NCBI GenBank assembly: GCA_034430175.1
Contig: DAOUFI010000022.1
Location: forward strand, 124,001-188,000
DNA: 64,000 nucleotides
Origin: UBA6107 sp034430175
Lineage (GTDB): Bacteria > Chloroflexota > Anaerolineae > Anaerolineales > Anaerolineaceae
Reading direction: 5' to 3'
A program made the position numbers and the translations under genes. Position 1 is the stretch's first letter. The number at the start of each line of letters is the position of its first letter. Shown piece after piece: positions 52,022-60,301 of this stretch. The notes under the pieces were generated by a model that was not told the origin of the DNA, did not search any database, and saw only the letters and a program-made list of their open reading frames with translations.

Positions 52022-52939
52022 GTGGATAAATTTTTCAAAAAAATTTTTGGTAGAAAAGAAGTCGCTGTAGAAACGAAAAAAACTCCGAGTGTTCCTCTTG
52101 TCCAAACAACTCCATTAACAGACGATCAACTGAAAGCTGTATCTGGCGAGATTGTACAGTTGAGCCCTCCGCAATTTTTAATTGGATGTGGTCAATCTGT
52201 AGGAATACAGAGAGATCATAATGAAGATACTCTTTTTTACCTGAGCTCAATTTTGGCTGATGGCGTCAACGACGTCCCCTTTGGGCTTTGCGTTATTGCG
52301 GATGGGATGGGTGGGCATAAAAATGGTGAAGTCGCTTCGGAAGTTGCTGTACGGACCGCAGCCAGAACTTTGATTACGAAAATTTACGCGCATTTGCTTG
52401 AGGTCAATCCCGACCCCATGGAAGAGAGTCTGCAGGAGAGCATTGAAAAATCGGTCAACGATGTGCAAAAGACCGTGATCCGTTATGCCCCTGGAGGTGG
52501 GACAACGCTAACTTTGGCTCTCATGATGGGAGAACAGGTTACTATTGCTCATGTTGGCGATAGCCGGGCGTATTTCATCTACCCCGATGGCCGAATCCAA
52601 CGATTGACAAAGGATCATTCACTTGTTCAGAGGATGATCGATCTCGAAGAGATCACTGAAGCGGAAGCTCAGAATCATCCTCAGCGAAATGTGTTACTGA
52701 AGGCGATCGGCCAAACGGATATGATCCGACCCGATTTAACCACGCATCAAATTCCCAGATCGGGGCATTTAATGCTTTGTTCCGATGGCTTATGGGGTGT
52801 GGTAAGCGAAACCGAGATCTATAGAATTGTTTCCTCTGAGGCCGATCCCGCTCTTGCTTGCAAGAGTATGATCGAAGCTGCCAATCGGTATGGCGGCCCT
52901 GATAATATTAGTGTGATTCTAGTTAAGTTCCTGGGATAA
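52022..52939 (+). CDS. PP2C-type Ser/Thr phosphatase
   Basis: The 305-residue protein has PP2C motifs RDHNED (64-69), VIADGMGGHKNG (D94), TIAHVGDSRAYFI, LTKDHSL, LCSDGLWGV and GGPDNISVILV, covering the two-metal site. About 45 residues precede the domain; they are basic and proline-rich and may dock a partner. It starts at GTG 52022 after GGAGGGTG. It sits between the kinase and J-vWA genes and is expected to reverse the kinase's phosphorylation. Confidence 0.9.
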   Translation: MDKFFKKIFGRKEVAVETKKTPSVPLVQTTPLTDDQLKAVSGEIVQLSPPQFLIGCGQSVGIQRDHNEDTLFYLSSILADGVNDVPFGLCVIADGMGGHKNGEVASEVAVRTAARTLITKIYAHLLEVNPDPMEESLQESIEKSVNDVQKTVIRYAPGGGTTLTLALMMGEQVTIAHVGDSRAYFIYPDGRIQRLTKDHSLVQRMIDLEEITEAEAQNHPQRNVLLKAIGQTDMIRPDLTTHQIPRSGHLMLCSDGLWGVVSETEIYRIVSSEADPALACKSMIEAANRYGGPDNISVILVKFLG

Positions 52940-52950
52940 ATGCTAAACTC

Positions 52951-54414
52951 ATGTTTGGTGATTTGTACGAAATATTAGGAGTTAAACAGAACGCGTCACC
53001 AGAAGAAATCAAACACGCGTATCATGAAAAAGCGCGTAAATTTCATCCGGATATAAATCCCTCGGACTCGGCGAACGAATCGTTCCTGGCTGTACAAGAA
53101 GCATTCGAAGTACTGAGCAATACGGAAAAGCGTAAGGCCTATGATGAAAAACTGGAAAGTGAAGAATTCAGCGTTCCTTTAATTCGATACAAAGTGGTTA
53201 GCAGCCGAGATAAATTATCACGTATCAATGAAGACCAATTAATTTATGCTTTGCTAGAAATTGAATGCTTGAAACAGCCGGAAGAAATCCACGAACCACA
53301 ATCCCATGTATGTCTGGTTGTAGATCAATCCACATCAATGAAAGGAAAACGGATCGACATGGTTAAGGCAAACATCAGCCGGTTGCTAAAAGTGTTAAAC
53401 GGCCGCGACCTGATTTCGATCGTTACCTTCAGCGATGATGCCCAGGTTATCTTACCCCCGACATCAATCACCAATATCAGTTTGATCGATTCAAAGATCA
53501 GCCAAATATCTCCTGCGGGTGGAACCGAGATAAAGAAAGGGTTGCAGGCAGGGATCGATTTGCTATGGCAAGGTAAAGAAAAGAATTCAGCCAGTTATCT
53601 GATACTATTAACCGATGGTCATACTTATGGTGATGAAGAAGCCTGTATCGCCCTGGCAAAGAAAGCGTCAAAGCGGGGAATTATTATCAACTCCCTGGGT
53701 ATTGGAAATGATTGGAATGATCGTTTTTTGGAAAAATTAACTTCGATCACAGGAGGCACTGCTGCACTAGTCAATTCAAAAGATGATCTTGTTTCTCATC
53801 TGCAAAAGATTTTTGAATCTCTGGATATTGTCTACGCACGTAATTTGACATTATTCCTCGAATCTGATCCACGATATGAACTAAAATCCCTATTCCGTTT
53901 GGAACCAGATATCGTTGAGTTTTCGAACCTGGATAATCAAATGGCTCTCGGGGATTTACTTTATAAGAAAAAATCAATCTTTTTATTTGAATTCCTGATT
54001 CACCCCTTGATTATTAAAGATAAAAACGTAGAATTACTTAGTGGACCTATGAAAATGGAGTTGCCTGAAGAAAACGGGATGCGAGCTCGAATTTTTCCCA
54101 GTTTCTCGCTACCTGTTTGCGATGAAAAAGTAAAAGACAAACCTCCAATTGAGATCATCAGAGCTCTTTCAATGTTGAATTTCTATATGATGCAAGAAAG
54201 AAGTAGATCAGATGTAAATGTAGGCAATTTTGTGAACGCAACGAGGAGATTGAACTATCTGGCGACTCGATTGATTTCTGCAGGTGAGTTACAATTAGCA
54301 AGTAGAGTTTTATCGGAATCCGAATCGATACAAAAAGACCATCATTTTACCCTTACTGGTGAAAAAGATTTGAAATATGGAACAAAAAGACTTCTTGGGA
54401 TGTCAAATTCTTGA
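52951..54414 (+). CDS. J-domain/von Willebrand A fusion protein
   Basis: The 487-residue protein starts with a complete DnaJ J-domain (2-68, HPD at 32-34), so it can recruit DnaK. A vWA domain (about 115-300) has a full metal-adhesion site: D125-x-S127-x-S129, T192 and D222. The C-terminal part (about 300-450) is beta-rich and then helical, with no name I can give. vWA proteins bring partners together through a metal ion. The fusion suggests a chaperone-recruiting scaffold under the control of the kinase and phosphatase beside it. No clear ribosome site; the ATG is 11 bases past the PP2C stop. Confidence 0.85.
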   Translation: MFGDLYEILGVKQNASPEEIKHAYHEKARKFHPDINPSDSANESFLAVQEAFEVLSNTEKRKAYDEKLESEEFSVPLIRYKVVSSRDKLSRINEDQLIYALLEIECLKQPEEIHEPQSHVCLVVDQSTSMKGKRIDMVKANISRLLKVLNGRDLISIVTFSDDAQVILPPTSITNISLIDSKISQISPAGGTEIKKGLQAGIDLLWQGKEKNSASYLILLTDGHTYGDEEACIALAKKASKRGIIINSLGIGNDWNDRFLEKLTSITGGTAALVNSKDDLVSHLQKIFESLDIVYARNLTLFLESDPRYELKSLFRLEPDIVEFSNLDNQMALGDLLYKKKSIFLFEFLIHPLIIKDKNVELLSGPMKMELPEENGMRARIFPSFSLPVCDEKVKDKPPIEIIRALSMLNFYMMQERSRSDVNVGNFVNATRRLNYLATRLISAGELQLASRVLSESESIQKDHHFTLTGEKDLKYGTKRLLGMSNS

Positions 54415-54428
54415 CCAAGGAAAATAAA

Positions 54429-54944
54429 ATGATCATTTGTCCTAATTGCCAACATAAAGAGTTACCCGGAGCATTGTTCTGCAGTGAATGCGGAGCGCAG
54501 TTGGTTACCGTTGATATTTTGAATACGCGTTCCATCAAACGGACGCCGTCTGATACCCTGGATTCATCGACTGAGCTTCCAGAGGTAACGCCAAAACCAA
54601 AACCAGCTCACATAGGTGAGCCTTCCATCTCTCTGCATGTTGTTGAAAGCGGGCAGGTTCTGCACTTGACTGATCGGAAGGAATTCACGCTTGGCAGAAC
54701 TGTTGAAGGTCAACCAATCTTACCCGATGTAGATCTTTCCCCATTCGATGCTTTTACGCTGGGCGTCTCACGGCTGCACGCCGCGTTGCGTATCATAAAC
54801 GGTGAGGTGGTGGTGACTGACCTTGGATCATCCAATGGAACCAGGGTAAATGGGCAAAAGATCGTTCCCCATGTGGATTATCCGATCAATCATGGAGATA
54901 TTGTGGCCTTGGGAAAACTGAAAATCCAAGTGATTATCGCGTAG
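54429..54944 (+). CDS. Zinc-ribbon/FHA phosphopeptide-binding protein
   Basis: The 171-residue protein has an N-terminal zinc ribbon (C4/C7 and C18/C21), a Pro/Thr-rich linker with candidate phosphorylation threonines (about 35-65), and an FHA domain (about 70-170) with LGRT, GVSRLHAAL and DLGSSNGTRVNG, the phosphothreonine-binding residues. It should read Thr phosphorylation made by the upstream kinase. ATG 54429 follows AAGGAAA; a TTG six codons earlier overlaps the J-vWA gene end. Confidence 0.88.
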   Translation: MIICPNCQHKELPGALFCSECGAQLVTVDILNTRSIKRTPSDTLDSSTELPEVTPKPKPAHIGEPSISLHVVESGQVLHLTDRKEFTLGRTVEGQPILPDVDLSPFDAFTLGVSRLHAALRIINGEVVVTDLGSSNGTRVNGQKIVPHVDYPINHGDIVALGKLKIQVIIA

Positions 54945-54951
54945 AGGAATT

Positions 54952-55191
54952 ATGCCAACTGTTTATGTGCACATGGTAGGGGAAGATCCAATCGTCGGCG
55001 AAGTGGATGAATTGCCACAACGCACCGACAGCATTTTACCGATAAAGAATCCAAGACGTAAAGATGGCAAAGACATCATCTACCTAGAACAAAACGTAAC
55101 ACAGATTATCATTCCGCTCCACCGAATCACGTTGTTGGAGATCCTCCCTGGAGCGGAGGAGGATGAAATCATCAGCTTCGTGAGGGAGTGA
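54952..55191 (+). CDS. Small beta-rich protein in the FHA cassette (79 aa)
   Basis: Unrecognised. The 79 residues look like alternating beta strands (TVYVHMVGEDPIVGEVDEL, KDIIYLEQNVTQIIIPLHRI) with an acidic tail (GAEEDEI). The order resembles a small Sm-like or SH3-like barrel, with 'IIIPLHRITLLEIL' as a last strand. No membrane segment is present. It lies 7 bases after the FHA gene and 4 before the regulator, so it belongs to the operon. AGAGG precedes the ATG. Confidence 0.75.
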   Translation: MPTVYVHMVGEDPIVGEVDELPQRTDSILPIKNPRRKDGKDIIYLEQNVTQIIIPLHRITLLEILPGAEEDEIISFVRE

Positions 55192-55195
55192 TCGA

Positions 55196-55921
55196 ATGCC
55201 CGATGAGTCATTTCGCAACAAGAAAATTTTGGTTGTTGACGATGAAGAAAGGATGGCCAGGTTCATCCGTTTGAACCTGGAGCATGATGGTTTCCAGGTA
55301 GTTGAAGCGTATAAAGGCATGCAAGCCGTGCAGGTGCTTCGGGACCAGATGCCGGATGTTGTGCTTTTAGACGTGATGTTACCTGACGTTGACGGTTTTG
55401 AAGTATTGCAGCTCATCCGCGAGGTAAGCTCTGTTCCTGTGATCATGCTCACCGCAAAGGGGGAAGAAGACGATCGGGTAAAAGGGCTGGAATTAGGCGC
55501 GGACGATTACGTGACCAAACCTTTCAGTCCGAGGGAGTTGGTGAGTCGTGTGCGCGCGGTTTTACGCCGTACCGAAACAGCCAGCCTTGGTAGCAAAGAA
55601 GTCATCGATGTGGATGAACATTTGAAACTCGACTTTAGCCGCCGCGAGGTTTGGTTGGATGGAAGACTGGTCAAGTTGCGACCAACAGAATATCGGTTGC
55701 TTTATCATCTCGTCCAGAATGCAGGTTGGGTATTGACCTATGACCAGATCCTCTCGAAAGTTTGGGGATATGAGTACCGCGATGAGCCGCATTATGTTCG
55801 CCTTTATGTGAATTACCTACGCCAGAAGCTTGAGAATGACCCGGCTAATCCAAAGTATATTTTGACAGAACGCGGTGTGGGTTACCGATTCGTCGATTAC
55901 AAACGTGAAGAGAAAAAGTAA
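55196..55921 (+). CDS. OmpR-type response regulator without adjacent kinase
   Basis: The 241-residue protein has a receiver domain (about 10-125; D15/D16, D59, T86, K108) and an OmpR winged-helix DNA-binding domain (about 140-237, ending ERGVGYRF). No histidine kinase is next to it, so it is an orphan. Its place after the FHA operon raises the possibility that the Ser/Thr kinase acts on it, as found for some bacterial OmpR-type regulators. The start follows GAGGGAG. Confidence 0.9.
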   Translation: MPDESFRNKKILVVDDEERMARFIRLNLEHDGFQVVEAYKGMQAVQVLRDQMPDVVLLDVMLPDVDGFEVLQLIREVSSVPVIMLTAKGEEDDRVKGLELGADDYVTKPFSPRELVSRVRAVLRRTETASLGSKEVIDVDEHLKLDFSRREVWLDGRLVKLRPTEYRLLYHLVQNAGWVLTYDQILSKVWGYEYRDEPHYVRLYVNYLRQKLENDPANPKYILTERGVGYRFVDYKREEKK

Positions 55922-55965
55922 ATTTTCACCTTTGTTTTGGGAAGAAATTTTTTTTGGAGAGAACC

Positions 55966-56304
55966 ATGATCAACGAACCAGTGCACGTGTCTGATGCAGT
56001 TTTTGAGAAAGCCGTCTTGCAATCACCCATTCCCGTGATTGTTGATTTTTGGGCCACCTGGTGCAACCCTTGCAAGGCTATTGCTCCCATCCTTGAAAAA
56101 CTCGCGACAGAATATGCTGGCAAATTGATCATTGCCAAACTGGACATCGACTCAAATCCGGAAACTACTATGAAATACGGTGTACAGAGCATTCCAACCC
56201 TGTTGTTCATCGCGAAAGGAAAGGTCCTGAACCGGCAGGTAGGATCGGCACCAGAGGCTAATCTCCGTATGGCGGTGGAACAATTTCTGCAAGTTACTGG
56301 ATAA
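55966..56304 (+). CDS. Thioredoxin with WCNPC active site
   Basis: The 112-residue protein is a single thioredoxin domain: VIVDFWATWCNPCKAIAPIL with C33 and C36, and the cis-proline loop QSIPTLLFI. The active site reads CNPC rather than CGPC, which may shift redox potential. It reduces disulfides in the cytoplasm and would be served by the TrxB at 32559. ATG 55966 follows TGGAGAGA; a TTG four codons earlier overlaps that site. It is the last gene before a terminator. Confidence 0.88.
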   Translation: MINEPVHVSDAVFEKAVLQSPIPVIVDFWATWCNPCKAIAPILEKLATEYAGKLIIAKLDIDSNPETTMKYGVQSIPTLLFIAKGKVLNRQVGSAPEANLRMAVEQFLQVTG

Positions 56305-56309
56305 TAAAA

Positions 56310-56333
56310 CAAGGCGCTCAATCGAGCGCCTTG
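56310..56333. terminator. Terminator after thioredoxin
   Basis: A perfect 10-base stem (56310-56319, 56324-56333) with an AATC loop, T-rich after and A-rich before, between convergent genes. Confidence 0.85.
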
Positions 56334-56337
56334 TCTA

Positions 56338-56985
56338 TTAATCTATCCCGAAGTGACCAATCATTCTTAAAATGTCAAACCCTTCCGCGTATGGACGCTC
56401 CGCGAGAGCGCCATGACGGATAAGTGTTGCCCTGGTGATATTCGGATCGAAATAGTATTTCGTATCATAAGTATGATATTGGCTGAGAGCAGCGATCTTG
56501 CGCTCCACGTCTGATTCGGTTACTTCCACCAAGAAATTGGGGAAGAAACCATAAGTGCTACGTATCACGTCGAAACCAAGGACGGTGGTACCGCGAAACG
56601 CACGCAGGCTTTCTTCGGTGACTGTGGCATGATCCTGGTGGATGTCTGCTTTCGAGTGGACAAAAACGATTTCCGGATGAAACGACTTATTAATATTGAT
56701 AAGGTATTCAAGAATCTCCTGCCGAGCCTGGGGGAATCGCCTTGTTTCGAACTGCCCTACAACGACATTCTCTTTGGAGATACCGAGTGTAGCCATGCTT
56801 GCGTAATGTTCCTGGACCACATTTTTTAGCGAGGGATTCTTCTGGTTATCGCTCAGCGTGATACATTTGACCTCGGTCATCGAAGCTATATGGGCAAGGA
56901 GAGCACCACAACCGATCTCGATATCGTCAGGATGGGCGCCGATAAAGCAAACCCGTTTACCGAAAAATGACATATCGTGATTCAT
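56338..56985 (-). CDS. PIG-L/LmbE-family deacetylase
   Basis: The 215-residue protein has the metal motif CFIGAHPDDIEIGCGALL (HPDD) and the second histidine region VFVHSKADIHQDHATVTEES. The family removes acetyl groups from N-acetylglucosamine conjugates or related sugars. ATG 56985 follows TAAGGTG and lies 7 bases after the methyltransferase stop; a longer start at 57018 would overlap that gene. The pairing with a methyltransferase suggests a small glycan or glycolipid pathway, substrate unknown. Confidence 0.82.
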   Translation of the reverse strand: MNHDMSFFGKRVCFIGAHPDDIEIGCGALLAHIASMTEVKCITLSDNQKNPSLKNVVQEHYASMATLGISKENVVVGQFETRRFPQARQEILEYLININKSFHPEIVFVHSKADIHQDHATVTEESLRAFRGTTVLGFDVIRSTYGFFPNFLVEVTESDVERKIAALSQYHTYDTKYYFDPNITRATLIRHGALAERPYAEGFDILRMIGHFGID

Positions 56986-56992
56986 AGACACC

Positions 56993-57793
56993 TTACTTGG
57001 TGGCAAGGAATCCGCCAACCACCTTGGTCATGATAATCTTACCTTCAGCCTGTATCCGGTTTGTGGCAACTTTTTCGATGGCATCCATCGTCTTTTCGAA
57101 GTCATCTTTTCCGGTGAAAAGGCTGCCCCAAAGGCGGCGGTCTTCAGACATCGAAGCGCGAGTGTAAGCCATATAGGGTTCCACGGATGTGAAAGTCAGG
57201 GGATTCTCAAATACATGGACGTCCACTTTACTGTAGAGTGATTTAATCGTACTCAGGAATTCAGAAGCATAGCGTGAGCTACCGGGCATAGGGGGAATGG
57301 GTTTTCCGGTGGCTTCGCGGATGATATCGTAGAACACTTTCTTATTTTCGGGCATGGGACCGGTGGTGAAGAGGCGACCACCTGATTTCGTTACCCTGTG
57401 CATTTCTTTTATGGTGAAGGGGACATTTTCCGCATAATAAATGGCGAAGCAGCAGGAGACGAAATCAAATTTGTTCTCTTCGAAGGGAAATTCCTTGTTA
57501 AAGTCAAGGTAAACAAATTTCATTCCTGTTTTTTGTTTCGCATCGGCTTCACGAGCCTGGTTGAGCAGGTCTTCAGAGACGTCGCCACCAGTGATCTCAG
57601 CTTTGCCGTTGAGGTATTTGTGGTAGGAGAAGCATTGTTTGCCTGAACCGCAACCAACATCGAGAATGACGTCATTGGGCTGCAATTTAATCAGGTCAAT
57701 CATCCAGGCATCGATATCACGGGCGCCGAACTTGGAGTGAATGTCGATGCGTGTGGCCAGGTCTTTGGTCGTTTCTTGAAAATCGATTTTCAT
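56993..57793 (-). CDS. Class I SAM-dependent methyltransferase paired with PIG-L
   Basis: The 266-residue protein has motif I VILDVGCGSGKQCFSY, ITGGDVSEDLL, FDFVSCCFAIYYAENV and KSGGRLFTTGPMP. A C-terminal cap (about 170-260) with DVHVFENPLTFTSVEPYM defines the substrate, which I cannot identify. The ribosome site GAGGG precedes the ATG. It is separated from hypE by 66 bases without a visible terminator, so it may be read with the hyp operon. Confidence 0.78.
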   Translation of the reverse strand: MKIDFQETTKDLATRIDIHSKFGARDIDAWMIDLIKLQPNDVILDVGCGSGKQCFSYHKYLNGKAEITGGDVSEDLLNQAREADAKQKTGMKFVYLDFNKEFPFEENKFDFVSCCFAIYYAENVPFTIKEMHRVTKSGGRLFTTGPMPENKKVFYDIIREATGKPIPPMPGSSRYASEFLSTIKSLYSKVDVHVFENPLTFTSVEPYMAYTRASMSEDRRLWGSLFTGKDDFEKTMDAIEKVATNRIQAEGKIIMTKVVGGFLATK

Positions 57794-57859
57794 AATCCCT
57801 CAGCAAAATTTGATATTGAGTAAGTATAAAAGGAGAAGCTTCATTGTCAAGGATGGCAT

Positions 57860-58930
57860 TTAGCAGATTCTCGGCAGCATTTCACCGGAAAGAACATCCA
57901 AAATTCGGGTGCTTCCGATGCGGGTATTGAGCAGAACGCGTTTTTCAGGCGTTTTCTCGACGCAGCCGATAATTGCAGCATTTTGGCCATATTTTTGGCT
58001 CTGAAGGATTTTCAGAGCTTTCCTGGCATATTGCGAAGGCATGATGACGATCACCTTGCCCTCGTTTGCCACATAAAGTGGATCAAAACCAAGCATTTCG
58101 CAAGCGGTGAGCACAGCTGGTTGATACGGGATGGCGGTTTCGTCGATGGTGATATTCACATTGCTTTGTACGGCAATCTCATTCAAAGTAGTGGCGAGAC
58201 CCCCACGCGTGGGATCACGAAGCACGTGAACATCGGGTACCTCGGCAAGGAGGGTTTGGATCATATGATTCAAAGGAGCCACATCGGAGGAGATGGTGGT
58301 TTCAAAACCCAAATCACCACGGGCAGCCAGTACAGCAATACCATGATCACCCATGGTGCCGGAGACGATCACAGCATCACCAGGTTTTGCGAGTTCTCCG
58401 CCAATATGGTATTTATCGTCAACCCAACCGTAACCAGAGGTGTTAATGAACAAACCGTCCGCTTTACCTTTTTCGACCACCTTAGTGTCGCCGGCGACTA
58501 TCGGAACGCCTGCTTCTTGGGCGGAAAGACTCATCGATTCAACCACTTTCTCCAAAATCGAGATCTCGAGACCTTCTTCCAGGATGAAACCAGCAGTCAG
58601 CCCAACGGGTACTGCGCCTGACATTACCACGTCATTCACAGTGCCGCAGACTGCCAACCTGCCAATGTCGCCACCAGGAAAGAAAAGAGGGGCAACGATG
58701 TGCGAATCCGTACTCACGGCCAAGCGCATTCCCACTGGGGATGCTGCAGGAGATGGAATGCAGGCAAAATCATTCCCCGCGGTCAAGGCCGGGTTGGAGA
58801 AATGCGGCTTAAAAACTTTGTCTACCAAGTCCTGGGTCATCTTGCCGCCCGAACCGTGCCCCATCACGATGTGAGTGGTGTGACGTAACGGAACCGGGCA
58901 GACTGGACCTTCGATGGTTGGATTGCTCAT
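57860..58930 (-). CDS. hypE: Hydrogenase maturation protein HypE
   Basis: The 356-residue AIR-synthase-related protein has GHGSGGKMTQDLVDKVF, STDSHIVAPLFFPGGDIG, VAGDTKVVEKGKADG and the C-terminal PRIC ending in C356. That cysteine is carbamoylated by HypF and dehydrated to thiocyanate, the source of the cyanide ligands of [NiFe] hydrogenase. It is the last hyp gene, 3 bases after hypD. Confidence 0.95.
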   Translation of the reverse strand: MSNPTIEGPVCPVPLRHTTHIVMGHGSGGKMTQDLVDKVFKPHFSNPALTAGNDFACIPSPAASPVGMRLAVSTDSHIVAPLFFPGGDIGRLAVCGTVNDVVMSGAVPVGLTAGFILEEGLEISILEKVVESMSLSAQEAGVPIVAGDTKVVEKGKADGLFINTSGYGWVDDKYHIGGELAKPGDAVIVSGTMGDHGIAVLAARGDLGFETTISSDVAPLNHMIQTLLAEVPDVHVLRDPTRGGLATTLNEIAVQSNVNITIDETAIPYQPAVLTACEMLGFDPLYVANEGKVIVIMPSQYARKALKILQSQKYGQNAAIIGCVEKTPEKRVLLNTRIGSTRILDVLSGEMLPRIC

Positions 58931-58933
58931 GGA

Positions 58934-60025
58934 TCAGCCCTCATTCCTTGAATAGCGATAGTAAGCCGAGCAGGCGCCTTCCGATGAGACCATGGTGGCA
59001 CCTAAGGGGTTTTCTGGTGTGCAAAGAGTTCCAAAAGCCGGACATTGTGGTGGCTTGGCGATTCCTTGTAGCACTTTACCAGCGATACAAATTTCGGATT
59101 CATGGGTCTGGATCGCGCCAACGTCAAAACGCTTCTCCGCGTCGAAATCAGCAAATTCGGGGCGTAAACGCCAGCCACTGTCAGGGATAAGCCCAATCCC
59201 ACGCCAATTGCGATCACAGACCTCGAATGTCTTTGACAAAATGGCTTGAGCGGGTTTATTACCCTCGTAGGAAACGACGCGTTTATATCCGTTCTGGACT
59301 TCATGAGTGCCCGCTTCAAGTTGTTTGACAGTCAAATAAACACCGTTCAACAAATCGATCGGTTCAAAACCAGTCACAGTGATAGGAATTCTGTATTTTT
59401 CGGCAATTGGAGGATATTCCCAGTATCCCATGACCGAGCAGACATGACCAGCTGCCAGAAATCCCTGTACACGATTGGTGGGAGAACCCAAGATAGCATG
59501 CATGGCGGGGGGAACGGTAACCTGGGAGACAAGGATGGAAAAGTTCTTCAGCCCAAGGGCTTTTGCCTGGATTACACTCATGGCATTGGCCGGTCCAGTG
59601 GTTTCAAAGCCAATGGCAAAGAAGACAACCTGCTTATCGGGATTTTGCTGTGCGATCTTGACAGCGTCCATGGGCGAGTAGACCACACGTATCTGCCCCC
59701 CGGAAGCGCGAACAGAGAACAGGTCTCGACCAGACCCCGGAACTCGCAGCATATCCCCAAAGGAGCAGAAGATCACATTCGGTTGCGAAGCGATTGCAAG
59801 TGCTTTATCGACCAACTCAAGCGAGGTGACGCAGACCGGGCAACCGGGGCCATGTACCAACTCGATCTCTTGGGGAAGCATGCGGTCAATACCATTCTGC
59901 ATGATCGAATGGGTTTGACCACCGCAAATTTCCATGATCACCCAAGGGCGAGTGGTGATTCGTTCGAGCTCTCTAAGGAGATTGTGGGTTAATTCCGAAT
60001 CGCGGAATTCATCCAGGTATTTCAT
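58934..60025 (-). CDS. hypD: Hydrogenase maturation protein HypD
   Basis: The 363-residue protein has the CGGQTHSI, GPGCPVCVT and GFETTGPANA motifs and a C-terminal cysteine set for the [4Fe-4S] cluster. With HypC it assembles the Fe(CN)2CO unit. ATG 60025 (MKYLDEFRD) matches family length. The long frame to 60160 overlaps hypC and is rejected. CAGGTGA precedes the start. Confidence 0.95.
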   Translation of the reverse strand: MKYLDEFRDSELTHNLLRELERITTRPWVIMEICGGQTHSIMQNGIDRMLPQEIELVHGPGCPVCVTSLELVDKALAIASQPNVIFCSFGDMLRVPGSGRDLFSVRASGGQIRVVYSPMDAVKIAQQNPDKQVVFFAIGFETTGPANAMSVIQAKALGLKNFSILVSQVTVPPAMHAILGSPTNRVQGFLAAGHVCSVMGYWEYPPIAEKYRIPITVTGFEPIDLLNGVYLTVKQLEAGTHEVQNGYKRVVSYEGNKPAQAILSKTFEVCDRNWRGIGLIPDSGWRLRPEFADFDAEKRFDVGAIQTHESEICIAGKVLQGIAKPPQCPAFGTLCTPENPLGATMVSSEGACSAYYRYSRNEG

Positions 60026-60032
60026 GAGAGAG

Positions 60033-60293
60033 TCACCTGGTTTCCTCGTCGTCTGCCAGTTCAGCTTCGACATCTCCGAGCGCTCGCAAGGCGTCAAGCG
60101 TCTCAGCGGCCTCTTCTTCGCTGAGGATATTAAGGGCAAATCCGGCATGGACGATGACATAGTTCCCTAATTGCGCTTCTGGAATGGCTTCCAGACAGAC
60201 TTCGCGAATGACGCCGCCAAAATCCACTTTCCCCATCAAACTACCGGGGGTGGGAGTGATCTCAATGATCTTTCCAGGAACTGCAAGGCACAT
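60033..60293 (-). CDS. hypC: Hydrogenase maturation chaperone HypC
   Basis: The 86-residue protein starts MCLAVPGKIIEI with essential C2 and has VDFGGVIREVCLEA and GNYVIVHAGFALNIL. It carries the iron centre from HypD to the hydrogenase large subunit. AGAGGT precedes the ATG. Confidence 0.95.
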   Translation of the reverse strand: MCLAVPGKIIEITPTPGSLMGKVDFGGVIREVCLEAIPEAQLGNYVIVHAGFALNILSEEEAAETLDALRALGDVEAELADDEETR

Positions 60294-60301
60294 ATCTACC
60301 T

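Noticed and set aside
50096..56304. Type VI secretion-linked kinase/phosphatase/FHA module
   Set aside because: The kinase-PP2C-FHA trio recalls T6SS regulation, but no Tss or Hcp-type gene is present and the phylum is not known for T6SS.
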